Source: Mesorhizobium hawassense
GTDB lineage: Bacteria; Pseudomonadota; Alphaproteobacteria; Rhizobiales; Rhizobiaceae
Length of the DNA stretch: 64,000 nucleotides
NCBI RefSeq assembly: GCF_003289945.1
Contig: NZ_QMBP01000007.1
Location: 124,001 to 188,000, forward strand
Direction of reading: 5' to 3'
In this document: in pieces, positions 26,550 to 35,189 of the stretch
Numbering within the stretch: position 1 is the stretch's first letter
Layout: each line of letters starts with the position of its first letter
The notes under the pieces: generated by a model
Seen by the model: only the letters and a program-made list of their open reading frames with translations
The model's database searches: none
What the model was told of the DNA's origin: nothing
Translations under genes and position numbers: made by a program

Positions 26550-26714
26550 ATGGGGTTCTTCACTGAAATGTTCGCTCGGCCGAGGCCGCAGGAACACCAG
26601 CGTTACCGCGCGGCACTCGCGCTTCTGAACGCGATGAGCAACACCGACCGCGCCGATATCGGCATCAAGCCGGCGGATTTTCCTCGCATCGCGCGCGAAA
26701 TGTCGATCCGCTGA
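26550..26714 (+). CDS. DUF1127-like small protein
   Basis: A 54-residue protein beginning MGFFTEMFARPRPQEHQRYR. The C-terminal part, TDRADIGIKPADFPRIARE, is the DUF1127-type core (aDIGIxxxDxxxIAR). It is soluble and basic, with an amphipathic helix that may bind RNA or protein. An AGGGG-type ribosome-binding site lies about 12 bases upstream. It is one of three DUF1127 genes in the window and is followed by a 12-bp perfect hairpin. Confidence 0.72.
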   Translation: MGFFTEMFARPRPQEHQRYRAALALLNAMSNTDRADIGIKPADFPRIAREMSIR

Positions 26715-26729
26715 CTGCACTGAACCAAA

Positions 26730-26757
26730 GAGGTTTCCCGGGATGCCGGGAAACCTC
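26730..26757. terminator. Perfect hairpin between convergent genes
   Basis: GAGGTTTCCCGG (26730-26741) pairs fully with CCGGGAAACCTC (26746-26757) across a 4-base loop. The T-tails are weak in both directions. It lies between the convergent DUF1127-like and DUF1993 genes and probably ends both transcripts. Confidence 0.6.
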
Positions 26758-26772
26758 CAAACCATTCAAAAA

Positions 26773-27279
26773 TCAGCGATTTCCGAGGAAAGTCTGCTTG
26801 CCGAGCGGCACGCCATTGTGGCGCAGGATGTCGTAAGCGGTGGTGACGTGGAAATAGAAATTCGGCATCGCGACATGCAGCAGATATTGCAGGCCGGGCA
26901 GCGTGGCTTCGCGCCCGCCGAGCCTCAGTTCGACCGTCCTGTCCTCTGAACCTTCCAGATCGGCCGCCGAGAACGACGCCAGCAGATCCAGCGTCTTGGC
27001 GATACGAGCCTGCAGATCGGCAAAGCTCGCTTCATGGTCCTCATATTTCGGCACCTCGCGGCCGGCGAGCCGCGACGGCGCGCCCTTGGCATGATCGGTG
27101 GCGATCTGGACCTGCCGCGTCAATGCGAACATGTCGGGCGCCAGCCGCGCGTTGAGGAACACCTGCGGATCGATCTTGCGCTCGCCCGCATTCTGCTCCG
27201 CCGCCGTCAGGACGCTGGCCAGCGCCTTCAGCCGGGCGGAAAAGACGCCCACCGAAATGTCATACATGGAAATGGTCAT
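26773..27279 (-). CDS. DUF1993 family protein
   Basis: A 168-residue alpha-helical protein of the DUF1993 (DinB-like four-helix) family. Family strings are LAPDMFALTRQVQIATDHAK and the C-terminal LQYLLHVAMPNFYFHVTTAYDILRHNG in two pieces, with the conserved His residues. DinB-type folds bind metals or thiols; no specific role is known. The start ATG is at 27279. It is divergent from the exported DUF1176-like gene. Confidence 0.86.
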   Translation of the reverse strand: MTISMYDISVGVFSARLKALASVLTAAEQNAGERKIDPQVFLNARLAPDMFALTRQVQIATDHAKGAPSRLAGREVPKYEDHEASFADLQARIAKTLDLLASFSAADLEGSEDRTVELRLGGREATLPGLQYLLHVAMPNFYFHVTTAYDILRHNGVPLGKQTFLGNR

Positions 27280-27419
27280 GGGTATCTCCCAGGCGGCCCA
27301 GCGCCGCGAGCCGTGACCTAGCGCCTCCGGCCACCATTCTTCAAGCGCTCATGCCCCCCGCGTCACCGCGCCGCCGCAATCGCCGTGGTAGTATTTTCGT
27401 TATCGAGCGGAGATTCCCG

Positions 27420-28469
27420 ATGAGACATGTCTTTCTCGCAGCGGCTGCCTTCTTCTCCCTGACCAGCATCGGCCAGTCGGCGCTCGCAGCTGACGCGCCC
27501 TATGTCGACGACAGGTCCACTGCCGATGCGGTCGTCCGCTCGCTTTACAGCGCCATCAATCGCCACGAATTCGCCCGCGCCTGGGGTTATTTCGGTGATG
27601 CTAAGCCGGCAAAGGATTTCAACGCTTTCGTCAGGGGTTACGACGGTACCGACACCGTCGACGTCAAGACCGGCGCCGTATCGGACGAGGGTGCCGCCGG
27701 CAGTATCTATTACAGCGTCCCGGTCGCCATCCAGGCCACCGACAAGAAGGGCGAGGCCAAGGTTTTCGCCGGCTGCTACACGGTTCGCCAAGTCAATGTG
27801 CAGATCCAGGAGCCGCCCTTCCAGCCGATCTTCATCGACAAGGGCGCGCTGAAACCTTCGACCGAGGATTTCGACAGCGCCGTGCCGGCAAGCTGCGGCG
27901 ACGGCCCGCCGCCACCGAAGAAGGACGAAGCGCTGGAACAGGCCAAGAAGGCATTTCTCGCCACCTATGGCGGCCAGTGCGACAAGCAGGATCCGGACGG
28001 CAAGCCGATCGGCGAGCCCGAGGCTCATTCCATCCACTACAAGGACAAGGATGCTCAGCCGAGCGACCCGGAGCGCGAGACGCGGCTGTTCCGCTTCTTC
28101 TGTTCGATGGCCGCCTACAACGAAACCGCGGTCTATTACATCGCCGATGACGTCAACGGCGTCACCCAATTGCAGTTCACCGAGCCGGAGCTCGATATCC
28201 GCTATGAGAACAACAACAGTGAAGGCAAGGTCGAATCGATCCACATCATCGGTTTCAAGACGAGCGGCTGGGCGACCAACTCCGACTATGACGAGAACAC
28301 CAAGACCATCACCACAGCCGACAAATGGCGCGGTGTCGGCGATGCCTCGTCATCGGGAACTTATCTGTTCCGCAACGGCTATTTCTCGCTCGTCCAGTAT
28401 GACGTCGATGCGTCCTATGACGGCGAGATGAATCCACAGACCGTGATCGATTACAACACGGCGCCTTGA
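27420..28469 (+). CDS. DUF1176-like exported protein
   Basis: A 349-residue protein with a clear signal peptide: a hydrophobic run from residue 4 to about 22, cleavage at SALA-AD. The C-terminal half resembles DUF1176. FFCSMAAYNETAVYYI and ATNSDYDENTKTITT precede the closing GTYLFRNGYFSLVQYD. It is probably periplasmic. ATG 27420 is chosen because it begins the signal peptide. Function unknown. Confidence 0.7.
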   Translation: MRHVFLAAAAFFSLTSIGQSALAADAPYVDDRSTADAVVRSLYSAINRHEFARAWGYFGDAKPAKDFNAFVRGYDGTDTVDVKTGAVSDEGAAGSIYYSVPVAIQATDKKGEAKVFAGCYTVRQVNVQIQEPPFQPIFIDKGALKPSTEDFDSAVPASCGDGPPPPKKDEALEQAKKAFLATYGGQCDKQDPDGKPIGEPEAHSIHYKDKDAQPSDPERETRLFRFFCSMAAYNETAVYYIADDVNGVTQLQFTEPELDIRYENNNSEGKVESIHIIGFKTSGWATNSDYDENTKTITTADKWRGVGDASSSGTYLFRNGYFSLVQYDVDASYDGEMNPQTVIDYNTAP

Positions 28470-28484
28470 GCCTCGGCGCAGGAG

Positions 28485-29384
28485 TCATGGTGCCCTCGTC
28501 AGCATCCAGTTGAGCGTGCCGCGCCAGTCGACCATGCGGATTGGCGTGCCGTGCGTGCCGGTCTCGAAGCGCACGAAGCGGGTCGGGTAGGCCTTCCTGG
28601 CGAGGATCGAGCGGAAGAAGGCTTCCTGCTTCTCGATCGGAAAAACCACGTCATGGCTGCCCTGTCCGAAGAACACCGGCACGCGGCGCTTGAAGGCGGG
28701 GCTGGCCAAAAAGCTGTCGTCCCATAGCGAGCCGAGCAGCAGCAGGCCGTTGATGCGGCCGCCAGTATCCTTTCGATCCGCCAGCTTCCAGCAGATCATG
28801 CCGCCCATCGAGCCGCAGGCGACGAAGATCTTCGCGCCCGGCGATGTCTCGGCATAATGATCGATCAGCGCCGCGACTTGGGCGGCGCCTTTGTCGCCAA
28901 AATCGGGAAAATCAGGCGAGAGATAGAGGCCGTTGTTGGCGGCCATCAGGTTCTTGATGCGGTTGAAATTGCCGCCGAAGGTGAAGTCGTCGACGCCCTG
29001 CTTGCGACTGCCGCCCTGCCCGTGCAGGTAGAGCACGATGATCGAAGCACGTTCCGTTTTGCCGACCGCGACATGCCTGACATCGCCGACATCGGTCTTC
29101 AGCATCAGGTCCTGCTGCACCTTGCGCACGCCGGGATCGGTATATTGCGCATGCACGCGCTTTTCCGGCACCTCGTCGCGCTGGTTGATGTCGCGCATCT
29201 CGCGATAGTCGAGGACTGTGTAGGCGCCGTTGTCGCTCGTCGACAGCGTCGCCGGATAGGCGAAGAGGTCGTCCTTGAATGATTTCAGCGAAAGCGTCTG
29301 CCCCTCGGCAGCCGAGAGGGAAAGCGTTATTGCGGCGATCAAGGCGAAGAAACGTCGGAAACGGAAACACATGCCGAGAGCCAT
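28485..29384 (-). CDS. Exported alpha/beta hydrolase
   Basis: A 299-residue secreted hydrolase. The signal peptide is RRFFALIAAITLSLSAAEG, and the catalytic Ser elbow is GSMGGM (about residue 190). VLYLHGQGGS is the oxyanion-hole strand, the Asp lies in GQGSHDVVFP, and the His in ETGTHGTPIR. It is 21 bases after the MoeA/MocA-like gene on the same strand and may be the last gene of the molybdenum-enzyme operon. The exact start (29384 or 29372) is uncertain. Confidence 0.82.
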   Translation of the reverse strand: MALGMCFRFRRFFALIAAITLSLSAAEGQTLSLKSFKDDLFAYPATLSTSDNGAYTVLDYREMRDINQRDEVPEKRVHAQYTDPGVRKVQQDLMLKTDVGDVRHVAVGKTERASIIVLYLHGQGGSRKQGVDDFTFGGNFNRIKNLMAANNGLYLSPDFPDFGDKGAAQVAALIDHYAETSPGAKIFVACGSMGGMICWKLADRKDTGGRINGLLLLGSLWDDSFLASPAFKRRVPVFFGQGSHDVVFPIEKQEAFFRSILARKAYPTRFVRFETGTHGTPIRMVDWRGTLNWMLTRAP

Positions 29385-29405
29385 GCGAAATTCGGCTTCG
29401 GTTTG

Positions 29406-31022
29406 TCAATCCTGCAGGACGCCGCCCGCCCCTTCCAGCGCCTCGCGCGTGTCGACATCTATCGACGCGCCCTGCCCGATCTCGACATCGATGACGTCGA
29501 GACCCTCGGCTTCGACCAGATGCCGCGCGCCGGTATCGCCCTCGAGTTGCGCAACCGCCGCGAAAAGCGATCGCGGCAAAAGCACCGGATTGCCGCGCTT
29601 GCCCTGATGCGAGGCGCGCACCACGGCGCGGCCGCCGGAGCGGCGGAAAGCGTCGATCAGGCTGTCTAGATCCTTCGACGAAACGCCGGGCATATCGCCG
29701 AGCACGATCATGGCGCCGGCGGCGTCGGGCGCGACCCGCGCAATGCCTGCCTTCAACGATGAAGCCAGGCCGTCGGCGAAATCCGGATTGTCGGCGAGCG
29801 TCACATCAAGTCCAGAGAGAGCGGCGCGCACGCGCTCTCGCTGATGGCCGGTGACGATGATCGTGTTCGCGGCCTTGGAGCCAAGCGCTCGCTCCGCCGT
29901 GCGGCGCACCAGCGGCTCGCCGTCGAACAGCGCCAGAAGCTTGTTGGGTCCGCCCATGCGGCTGGACCGGCCGGCGGCCAGAAGCACGATTTCGACTTTC
30001 AGCGCCGACCCTGCCGGCCGCGGCGCCGGCTCGCGCGGCTGCGGCCTGGTCGGGATTTCCATCAGAAGTCCGCCGACGCCCATGCCGGCAATATCGCCCG
30101 CCGTCACCTCGAGCCCGGCAACCAGGCGATCGAGCACCCAGTCGAAGCCGTTTTCCTTCGGACTGCGCGCGCAGCCCGGCGCGCCGATGACACGCTTGCC
30201 GCCCAGCGTGCCCAGCACCAGCAGATTGCCGGGATCGACCGGCATGCCCGCGCGGATCACGGTACCGCCCGCTCGCTCGATAGCGGCCGGCACGACATCG
30301 GCGAAATCGCTCATCGCCGAGGCGCCGAAGATCACCACCATGTCATTGTCGCGCGCCAGCGCGGTAGCCGCTGCCGCGACGGGCGCCACCTCATGCGGCG
30401 TACGCCGCTCGGCCGTCAGCCGGCCGCCGGAGCGCGCCAGCCGCGCCTCGGTGACGCGCAGCGTCTTGTCGAGCACGCTCGGCTTGACGCCGGGAAGCAT
30501 CGTCTGAATGACACCGACGCTGATCGGGCGATAGGCGTTGACGGCAAAGATCTCGCGGCCGGCGCAGATCTTCACCACTTTGTCGACCAGGCTTGCGGCG
30601 ACGGCGAAAGGAATGATCTTCACCGTCGCCACCATCTGGCCTTGCTCGACCGGCGCGTGCTGCGCCAGCGTGGCGATGGTGATGGTCGGATCGACGGCGT
30701 TGATGGCGTCGATCATCCCAACGTCGACGGTAAAGACGCCCGCGGCCGCTGCATGCAGGTTCACCCGCCCGGTCGCGGCCGGCTTGACCTCGATGCTGCG
30801 GTGGCTCATGCCGGCCGCGATCTTCGCGGCGGCGGCATCCTCGCCGAGATCGTCCTTGGCAAGCACGGCCGCGACGACTTCACGGATGCCCGCCGCCTTG
30901 AGCGCAGCGACATCCTCGCCGCTCAACCGGTGCGCCTTGCGGAACCGCTTTTCACCGGCGCTGGTCGCATGCGCCAGCACCGCGCCCTCCGCCTCATCGA
31001 TCGGAACCGGCCCGAATTTCAC
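29406..31022 (-). CDS. MoeA-like / MocA-type molybdopterin protein (fusion)
   Basis: A 538-residue two-domain protein. The N-terminal part (about 1-330) resembles a molybdopterin-binding MoeA/CinA-like domain, with NDMVVIFGASAMSDFADVVP and GKRVIGAPGCARSPKENGF. The C-terminal part (about 345-538) is a nucleotidyltransferase with VEIVLLAAGRSSRMGGPNK, the MocA/MobA signature. It also has MIVLGDMPGVSSKDLDSLID and HQGKRGNPVLLP. MocA adds cytidine to the molybdenum cofactor used by xanthine and CO dehydrogenases. The start is GTG. It is the sixth gene of the maturation operon. Confidence 0.9.
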   Translation of the reverse strand: MKFGPVPIDEAEGAVLAHATSAGEKRFRKAHRLSGEDVAALKAAGIREVVAAVLAKDDLGEDAAAAKIAAGMSHRSIEVKPAATGRVNLHAAAAGVFTVDVGMIDAINAVDPTITIATLAQHAPVEQGQMVATVKIIPFAVAASLVDKVVKICAGREIFAVNAYRPISVGVIQTMLPGVKPSVLDKTLRVTEARLARSGGRLTAERRTPHEVAPVAAAATALARDNDMVVIFGASAMSDFADVVPAAIERAGGTVIRAGMPVDPGNLLVLGTLGGKRVIGAPGCARSPKENGFDWVLDRLVAGLEVTAGDIAGMGVGGLLMEIPTRPQPREPAPRPAGSALKVEIVLLAAGRSSRMGGPNKLLALFDGEPLVRRTAERALGSKAANTIIVTGHQRERVRAALSGLDVTLADNPDFADGLASSLKAGIARVAPDAAGAMIVLGDMPGVSSKDLDSLIDAFRRSGGRAVVRASHQGKRGNPVLLPRSLFAAVAQLEGDTGARHLVEAEGLDVIDVEIGQGASIDVDTREALEGAGGVLQD

Positions 31023-31088
31023 GCCACGGCGCCCGCAGAGCGCCGCGCGTCCATTTGGACGCGCAAAGGACGCTCTGCTATTTTGAAT

Positions 31089-31826
31089 CTACGCATCGTG
31101 CTTCTCCAAAATCGGTTCCGATGTTTGGGCCGATGCGGAGGCTTCGAGACCGCGCGAGCGGAAGGCGTGGATGGTCTGCGCAAGGACCGCGACGGCGATC
31201 TCGGCGGGGCTGGCAGCACCTATATCCAGCCCGATCGGCGCGTGGATGCGAGCGATCTGATCAGCGCCGGAGCCGAGCGCCAGCAAGCGTTCGACACGCT
31301 TGGCGTGCGTCTTGCGGCTGCCGAGCGCCCCGACATAGAAGCACCGGGCGTCGAGCGCCGCCTTCAGCGCGAAATCGTCGATCTTCGGATCGTGGGTGAC
31401 CGCGGCAAGCGCCGTATAGCTGTCGAGCGGCGCGCGCTTCAGCACATCTTCCGGCCATTCGGCATGCAGCGCGACGTCGGGAAAGCGTTCCGGCGTGGCG
31501 AAAGCGGTGCGCGGATCGATGATTTCGACCGGATAGCCGGCGATCCTGGCCATCGGCGCCAGCGCCTGGCTGATATGCACGGCCCCGATCACCACGAGGC
31601 GCGGGCGCGGCAGATGCGCGTTGAGAAAGAAAGTCCGGCCTTCCGCCTCGACCGACCTCGAATTGCCGGTGCGGAACGCACTGGCGATTGCCGCCCCGAG
31701 CTCGCCCGCAACATGGTCGCCCTCGCGCACGATGCGGTCGCGGCCATCGCCGAGATCGGTGACCAGCACCGCCGCTCGGCGGGCGCGGCGTTCCTCGTTC
31801 AATGTCTTGAGAACGAATGGATCCAT
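31089..31826 (-). CDS. XdhC family Moco insertion protein
   Basis: A 245-residue protein with the XdhC Rossmann part: PRLVVIGAVHISQALAPMA is the nucleotide-binding loop, then VTHDPKIDDFALKAAL and FYVGALGSRKTHAKRVERL. IHAPIGLDIGAASPAEIAVAVLAQ ends it. XdhC sulfurates or inserts the molybdenum cofactor into xanthine dehydrogenase-type enzymes. It starts six bases after the stop of the shorter XdhC N-terminal partner, so the two act as a split pair. Confidence 0.92.
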   Translation of the reverse strand: MDPFVLKTLNEERRARRAAVLVTDLGDGRDRIVREGDHVAGELGAAIASAFRTGNSRSVEAEGRTFFLNAHLPRPRLVVIGAVHISQALAPMARIAGYPVEIIDPRTAFATPERFPDVALHAEWPEDVLKRAPLDSYTALAAVTHDPKIDDFALKAALDARCFYVGALGSRKTHAKRVERLLALGSGADQIARIHAPIGLDIGAASPAEIAVAVLAQTIHAFRSRGLEASASAQTSEPILEKHDA

Positions 31827-31832
31827 GAACGG

Positions 31833-32171
31833 TCAGCCCAGCCTTTCGACATAGACCTTGATGCGGCCGCCGCAGGACAGGCCGACCTGCCAGGCGGTTT
31901 CGTCGGCGACGCCGAACTCCAGCATTCGGGCCTTGCCTGAGCCGATGACGTCGATCGCCTCCGTCACCACCGCGCCCTCGACGCAGCCGCCGGAGACCGA
32001 GCCGTGGAAGTTCCCCTCGGCATCGATGACCAGGTGGCTGCCGACCGGACGCGGCGCCGAACCCCAGGTTTCGACTACGGTCGCGATGGCGACATCCTTG
32101 CCGTCCTTCATCCAGCCTTCCGCGATGATCAGCGGATCGCGGGCCTCATCGAGATAAATGCTCTCATCCAT
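31833..32171 (-). CDS. XdhC/CoxI N-terminal domain protein
   Basis: A 112-residue protein matching only the N-terminal XdhC_CoxI domain. It has VAIATVVETWGSAPRPVGSHLVI, SVSGGCVEGAVVTEA and SCGGRIKVYVE with its conserved Cys. It partners the XdhC Rossmann protein downstream and together they form a complete XdhC pair. The start ATG 32171 follows GAGAAGCG. A triple-hairpin array lies between it and the VWA gene upstream. Confidence 0.92.
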   Translation of the reverse strand: MDESIYLDEARDPLIIAEGWMKDGKDVAIATVVETWGSAPRPVGSHLVIDAEGNFHGSVSGGCVEGAVVTEAIDVIGSGKARMLEFGVADETAWQVGLSCGGRIKVYVERLG

Positions 32172-32199
32172 CGTCGCTTCTCACAAAGTCTGTTTTTCA

Positions 32200-32261
32200 G
32201 GGGAAACTTCAGTTTTCCCGAGGAAACTTTGGTTTTCCCTATGGGAACGTCAGTTGCCCCC
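32200..32261. repeat. Tandem array of three hairpins between coxE-like and XdhC genes
   Basis: Three imperfect 20-base units occur in tandem. The first two, at 32200-32219 and 32220-32239, share the pattern GGAAAC-TTyr-GTTTTCC. A third, shorter copy is at 32243-32259 (GGGAAC...GTTGCCC). Each unit can fold into a small stem-loop. They lie inside the maturation operon, 12 bases after the end of the VWA gene and upstream of the XdhC pair. Possible roles are processing, transcript stability, or a repeat family. Confidence 0.7.
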
Positions 32262-32273
32262 ACGATCATATGG

Positions 32274-33524
32274 CTACGCCGCGCGCCTGTCGCCAGTTCG
32301 CAGCCAGCGGCGCGGATCGACCGAAGCCGCCGGCCGCTGGTCGAGCGAAGCGCAAAGATCGGCCAACGCGTCGAGATTGTGCACCGCCCGGAATTCGTCG
32401 ACATGCGGCAGCATCGCCTTGACGCCGCGGGCGCGCGCCTCGAAGCCGTCGAAGCGCAAGAGCGGATTGAGCCAGATCAGCCGCCGACAGGATTTATGCA
32501 GCCGCTCCATCTCCTCCGAAAGGCCGCCGACGTCGTCTCGCTCCAGCCCGTCGGTGATGAGAAGCACCACGGCGCCCTGCCCCAGCACGCGCCGCGACCA
32601 CAGGCGGTTGAACTCGGCGAGCGTGTCGCCGATGCGGGTGCCGCCCGACCAGTCCTTCACCGCCGCCGAGCATTCGGCCAACGCCTCGTCCGGATCGCGA
32701 TGCCGCATCTGACGGGTAAGGTTGGTCAGCCGCGTGCCGAAGACGAAGGCGTGCACGCGGCGCCGTTTCTCGGTCAGCGCGTGCAGGAAATGCAGGAAAA
32801 TTCGGGTATATTGGCTCATCGAACCCGAAATGTCGGCAAGCACGACCAGCGGCGGGTGCACTTCGCGCCGCAACCGGAATTTCGGCAGGATCAACTCGCC
32901 ACCGGTGCGCGCGGCCGAGCGCATCATGGCGCGCGGATCGATCCGGCGCCCCTGCGCGTCCGCCTTGAAGCGCCGCGTGCGGACGAGATCGAAGGGCAGC
33001 CGCAAGGCCGCGATCGCCTTCTTGGCCTCGGCCATTTCGGCGGCGTCCATCTGGGCGAAATCCTTGGCCCGCAGAACCTCATTGCCGGAAAAGGTGAGGC
33101 GCGCATCGACCTCGATCTCCGGCACTTCACGCACCGGCTGGTTCTTCTGATGGCCCTCGAATATCGCCTGGCTGACGCGGTTCTCGGCCGCCCGAGGCTT
33201 CTGCTTTTCGCGCTCGTCCGGCGCGACCGGCGAGAACATCGCCAGCAATTTCTCGATCAGCTCGCGCGATTTCCAGAACAGCCGAAAAGCCTCGTCGAAG
33301 ACGGGATGATCCTCGTGCCGCGAGACCAGCACCGCATGCAGCGTCCAGTAGAAATCGTCGCGCGAACCGATGCCCGCGGCAAGCACCGCCTCGATGGCGT
33401 CCTTCACCGAGGCCGGCCCGACGCGCATGCCAGCCTTGCGCAGCGCCCGCGCGAAATAGACGATGTTGTCGGCGATGCGCCCATCCGCTGTCGCCTCTTT
33501 GGGTTCCGGGCTCGGCACGCGCAT
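32274..33524 (-). CDS. VWA domain protein, CoxE-like
   Basis: A 416-residue protein of the CoxE family. The C-terminal VWA domain has the metal-ion-adhesion motif VVLADISGSMSQYTR (DxSxS) and GGTRIGDTLAEFNRLWS. The N-terminal half is helical. Together with the MoxR ATPase it forms an AAA-VWA machine, which in the cox system matures the Cu-Mo center of CO dehydrogenase. Five bases separate it from the MoxR gene. Confidence 0.92.
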   Translation of the reverse strand: MRVPSPEPKEATADGRIADNIVYFARALRKAGMRVGPASVKDAIEAVLAAGIGSRDDFYWTLHAVLVSRHEDHPVFDEAFRLFWKSRELIEKLLAMFSPVAPDEREKQKPRAAENRVSQAIFEGHQKNQPVREVPEIEVDARLTFSGNEVLRAKDFAQMDAAEMAEAKKAIAALRLPFDLVRTRRFKADAQGRRIDPRAMMRSAARTGGELILPKFRLRREVHPPLVVLADISGSMSQYTRIFLHFLHALTEKRRRVHAFVFGTRLTNLTRQMRHRDPDEALAECSAAVKDWSGGTRIGDTLAEFNRLWSRRVLGQGAVVLLITDGLERDDVGGLSEEMERLHKSCRRLIWLNPLLRFDGFEARARGVKAMLPHVDEFRAVHNLDALADLCASLDQRPAASVDPRRWLRTGDRRAA

Positions 33525-33529
33525 CGCGC

Positions 33530-34453
33530 CTACTCCGCCGCCGAAAGTTCGGCCTTCACCTCATTGAGGATGCGCCGGCCCTCGCCCTCGCCGATGCGGG
33601 CAATGTCGTCCTGGTATTTCAAAAGCACACCGATCGTGTCGGACACGGTCTCAGGATCGAGCGCCACCTTGTCGAGCTCTGTCAGCGCGCCCGCCCAATC
33701 GATGGTTTCGGCGACGCCAGGCGCCTTGAACAGCTCGACCTGGCGCAGCTTCTGGATGAAGGACACGACCTCCGCCGACAGCCGGCGGTTCGCCTGCGGC
33801 ACCTTGCGCCGCACGATCTCCAGCTCGCGCTCGGCGTTCGGATAGTCGACCCAGTGATAAAGGCAGCGCCGCTTCAGCGCGTCATGGATCTCGCGCGTTC
33901 GGTTGGTGGTGATGATGACGATCGGCGGCTCTTCCGCCTTGATCGTGCCTAGCTCCGGAACCGTAACCTGGAAGTCCGACAGGATTTCCAGGAGAAACGC
34001 CTCGAAGGCCTCATCGGTGCGGTCGAGCTCGTCGATCAGGAACACCGGCGCGGCGCCCGTCTTACCGGTCAGCGCGTCGAGCACCGGGCGGCGGATCAGG
34101 TATTTTTCTGAAAAGACGTTGCGCTCCATGTCGGAGCGCACGACCTTGCCAGCCGCCTCCTCCATGCGGATCTCGATCATTTGAGCGGCGTAGTTCCATT
34201 CATAGACGGCCGAGGAGACGTCGAGCCCTTCATAGCATTGCAGGCGGATCAGCCGGCGGCCGAGCGCATCGGCCAGCACCTTGGCGATCTCTGTCTTGCC
34301 GACGCCCGCCTCGCCTTCGAGGAACAAGGGCCGTTTCATGCGCAGCGAAAGGAACAGCACGGTGGCCAGCGAACGGTCCGCGACATAGTCGGCGCCGGTC
34401 AAAAGATCGAGCGTTTCGTCGATCGATTTCGGCGCGGGGCGCGGCCCGGTCAT
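33530..34453 (-). CDS. MoxR-type AAA ATPase, CoxD-like
   Basis: A 307-residue AAA+ ATPase. The Walker A motif is GEAGVGKTEIAKVLADALG (about residues 49-67), Walker B PVFLIDELDRTDEAFEAFL, and sensor 1 PIVIITTNRTREIHDALK. RRCLYHWVDYPNAERELE is the sensor 2 region. It is a CoxD-like partner of the VWA protein in molybdenum-hydroxylase maturation. ATG 34453 follows a GGAGACAAG site. Confidence 0.94.
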   Translation of the reverse strand: MTGPRPAPKSIDETLDLLTGADYVADRSLATVLFLSLRMKRPLFLEGEAGVGKTEIAKVLADALGRRLIRLQCYEGLDVSSAVYEWNYAAQMIEIRMEEAAGKVVRSDMERNVFSEKYLIRRPVLDALTGKTGAAPVFLIDELDRTDEAFEAFLLEILSDFQVTVPELGTIKAEEPPIVIITTNRTREIHDALKRRCLYHWVDYPNAERELEIVRRKVPQANRRLSAEVVSFIQKLRQVELFKAPGVAETIDWAGALTELDKVALDPETVSDTIGVLLKYQDDIARIGEGEGRRILNEVKAELSAAE

Positions 34454-34500
34454 CTTGTCTCCGTGGATCCCGCCCGCTCTTTTCAAAGAAAATGCCCGTT

Positions 34501-34995
34501 TCAAAGAAAATGGTAGCCGCGGTTGTGGTAGATCAGCGGGCGCAAATTATCGCCGATGCGCAGGCCTGTCACCTTGCCAAAAAGCACACGGTGAGTGGCT
34601 AAATCCTTGGTATCGATGATCTCGCAGTCGAACACGGCAAGCGCACCCTTCAGCGTCGGCGCCCCGGTCGAGATCACATCCCACTCGGCGAGCGCAAAGC
34701 GCTCCTCCACCGGCAGGCCGGTAATGCCGGAAAAGCCGACCGAGACGGCTTCCTGGTCCGAGGCCAGGGTGTTCAGCGCGAACCTGCCGTTTGTGACGAA
34801 AGCCTCGTTCTTCACGTTCTCGCGGTTGAGGCAGACCAGGACCGTCGGCGGCGTATCCGAAACCGAACAGGCGGCGATCACTGTGGCGCCGCGCTTGCCG
34901 CCCGGCCCGTCCGTCGTCACCACATGCACATGGCCGGCAAAATGAGCCATCGCATCGCGATAGTGCTGCGGCCCGATGTCGTTGATCTTCAGCAC
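34501..34995 (-). CDS. Flavin reductase-like domain protein
   Basis: A 164-residue FMN/FAD-binding protein of the flavin reductase family (HpaC-like). Strands include AHFAGHVHVVTTDGPGGKRG, TVIAACSVSDTPPTVLVCLN and GRFALNTLASDQEAVSVGFSG, with LRPLIYHNRGYHFL ending it. It supplies reduced flavin to an oxygenase or electron to a redox enzyme. The start is GTG at 34995 with AGGTGG upstream. It is the first gene of the operon; no dedicated oxygenase lies next to it. Confidence 0.85.
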   Translation of the reverse strand: MLKINDIGPQHYRDAMAHFAGHVHVVTTDGPGGKRGATVIAACSVSDTPPTVLVCLNRENVKNEAFVTNGRFALNTLASDQEAVSVGFSGITGLPVEERFALAEWDVISTGAPTLKGALAVFDCEIIDTKDLATHRVLFGKVTGLRIGDNLRPLIYHNRGYHFL

Positions 34996-35189
34996 GTGAA
35001 AAATCCACCTGTCAGAACAAGCCCGTTATATATGGCGGCATATTGCACGTCACAAGCTGCCTGGCATAGGCGAAGTGGTTGACCGCAATCCGCAAATTCG
35101 CGTGTTGCGCGGCGCTTAGCCAGCCTTTAGGCATTTCTTTGCAATAGTGTCGGGACTGTATTCCCGGCATGGAGGATCTCTTAGCCCGA

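Noticed and set aside
29844..31940. 698-codon open frame on the plus strand over the molybdenum maturation genes
   Set aside because: The minus-strand genes have clear family motifs; the plus frame is a shadow.
32200..32261. CRISPR array
   Set aside because: There are only three units, they are adjacent hairpins without unique spacers, and no cas gene is near.
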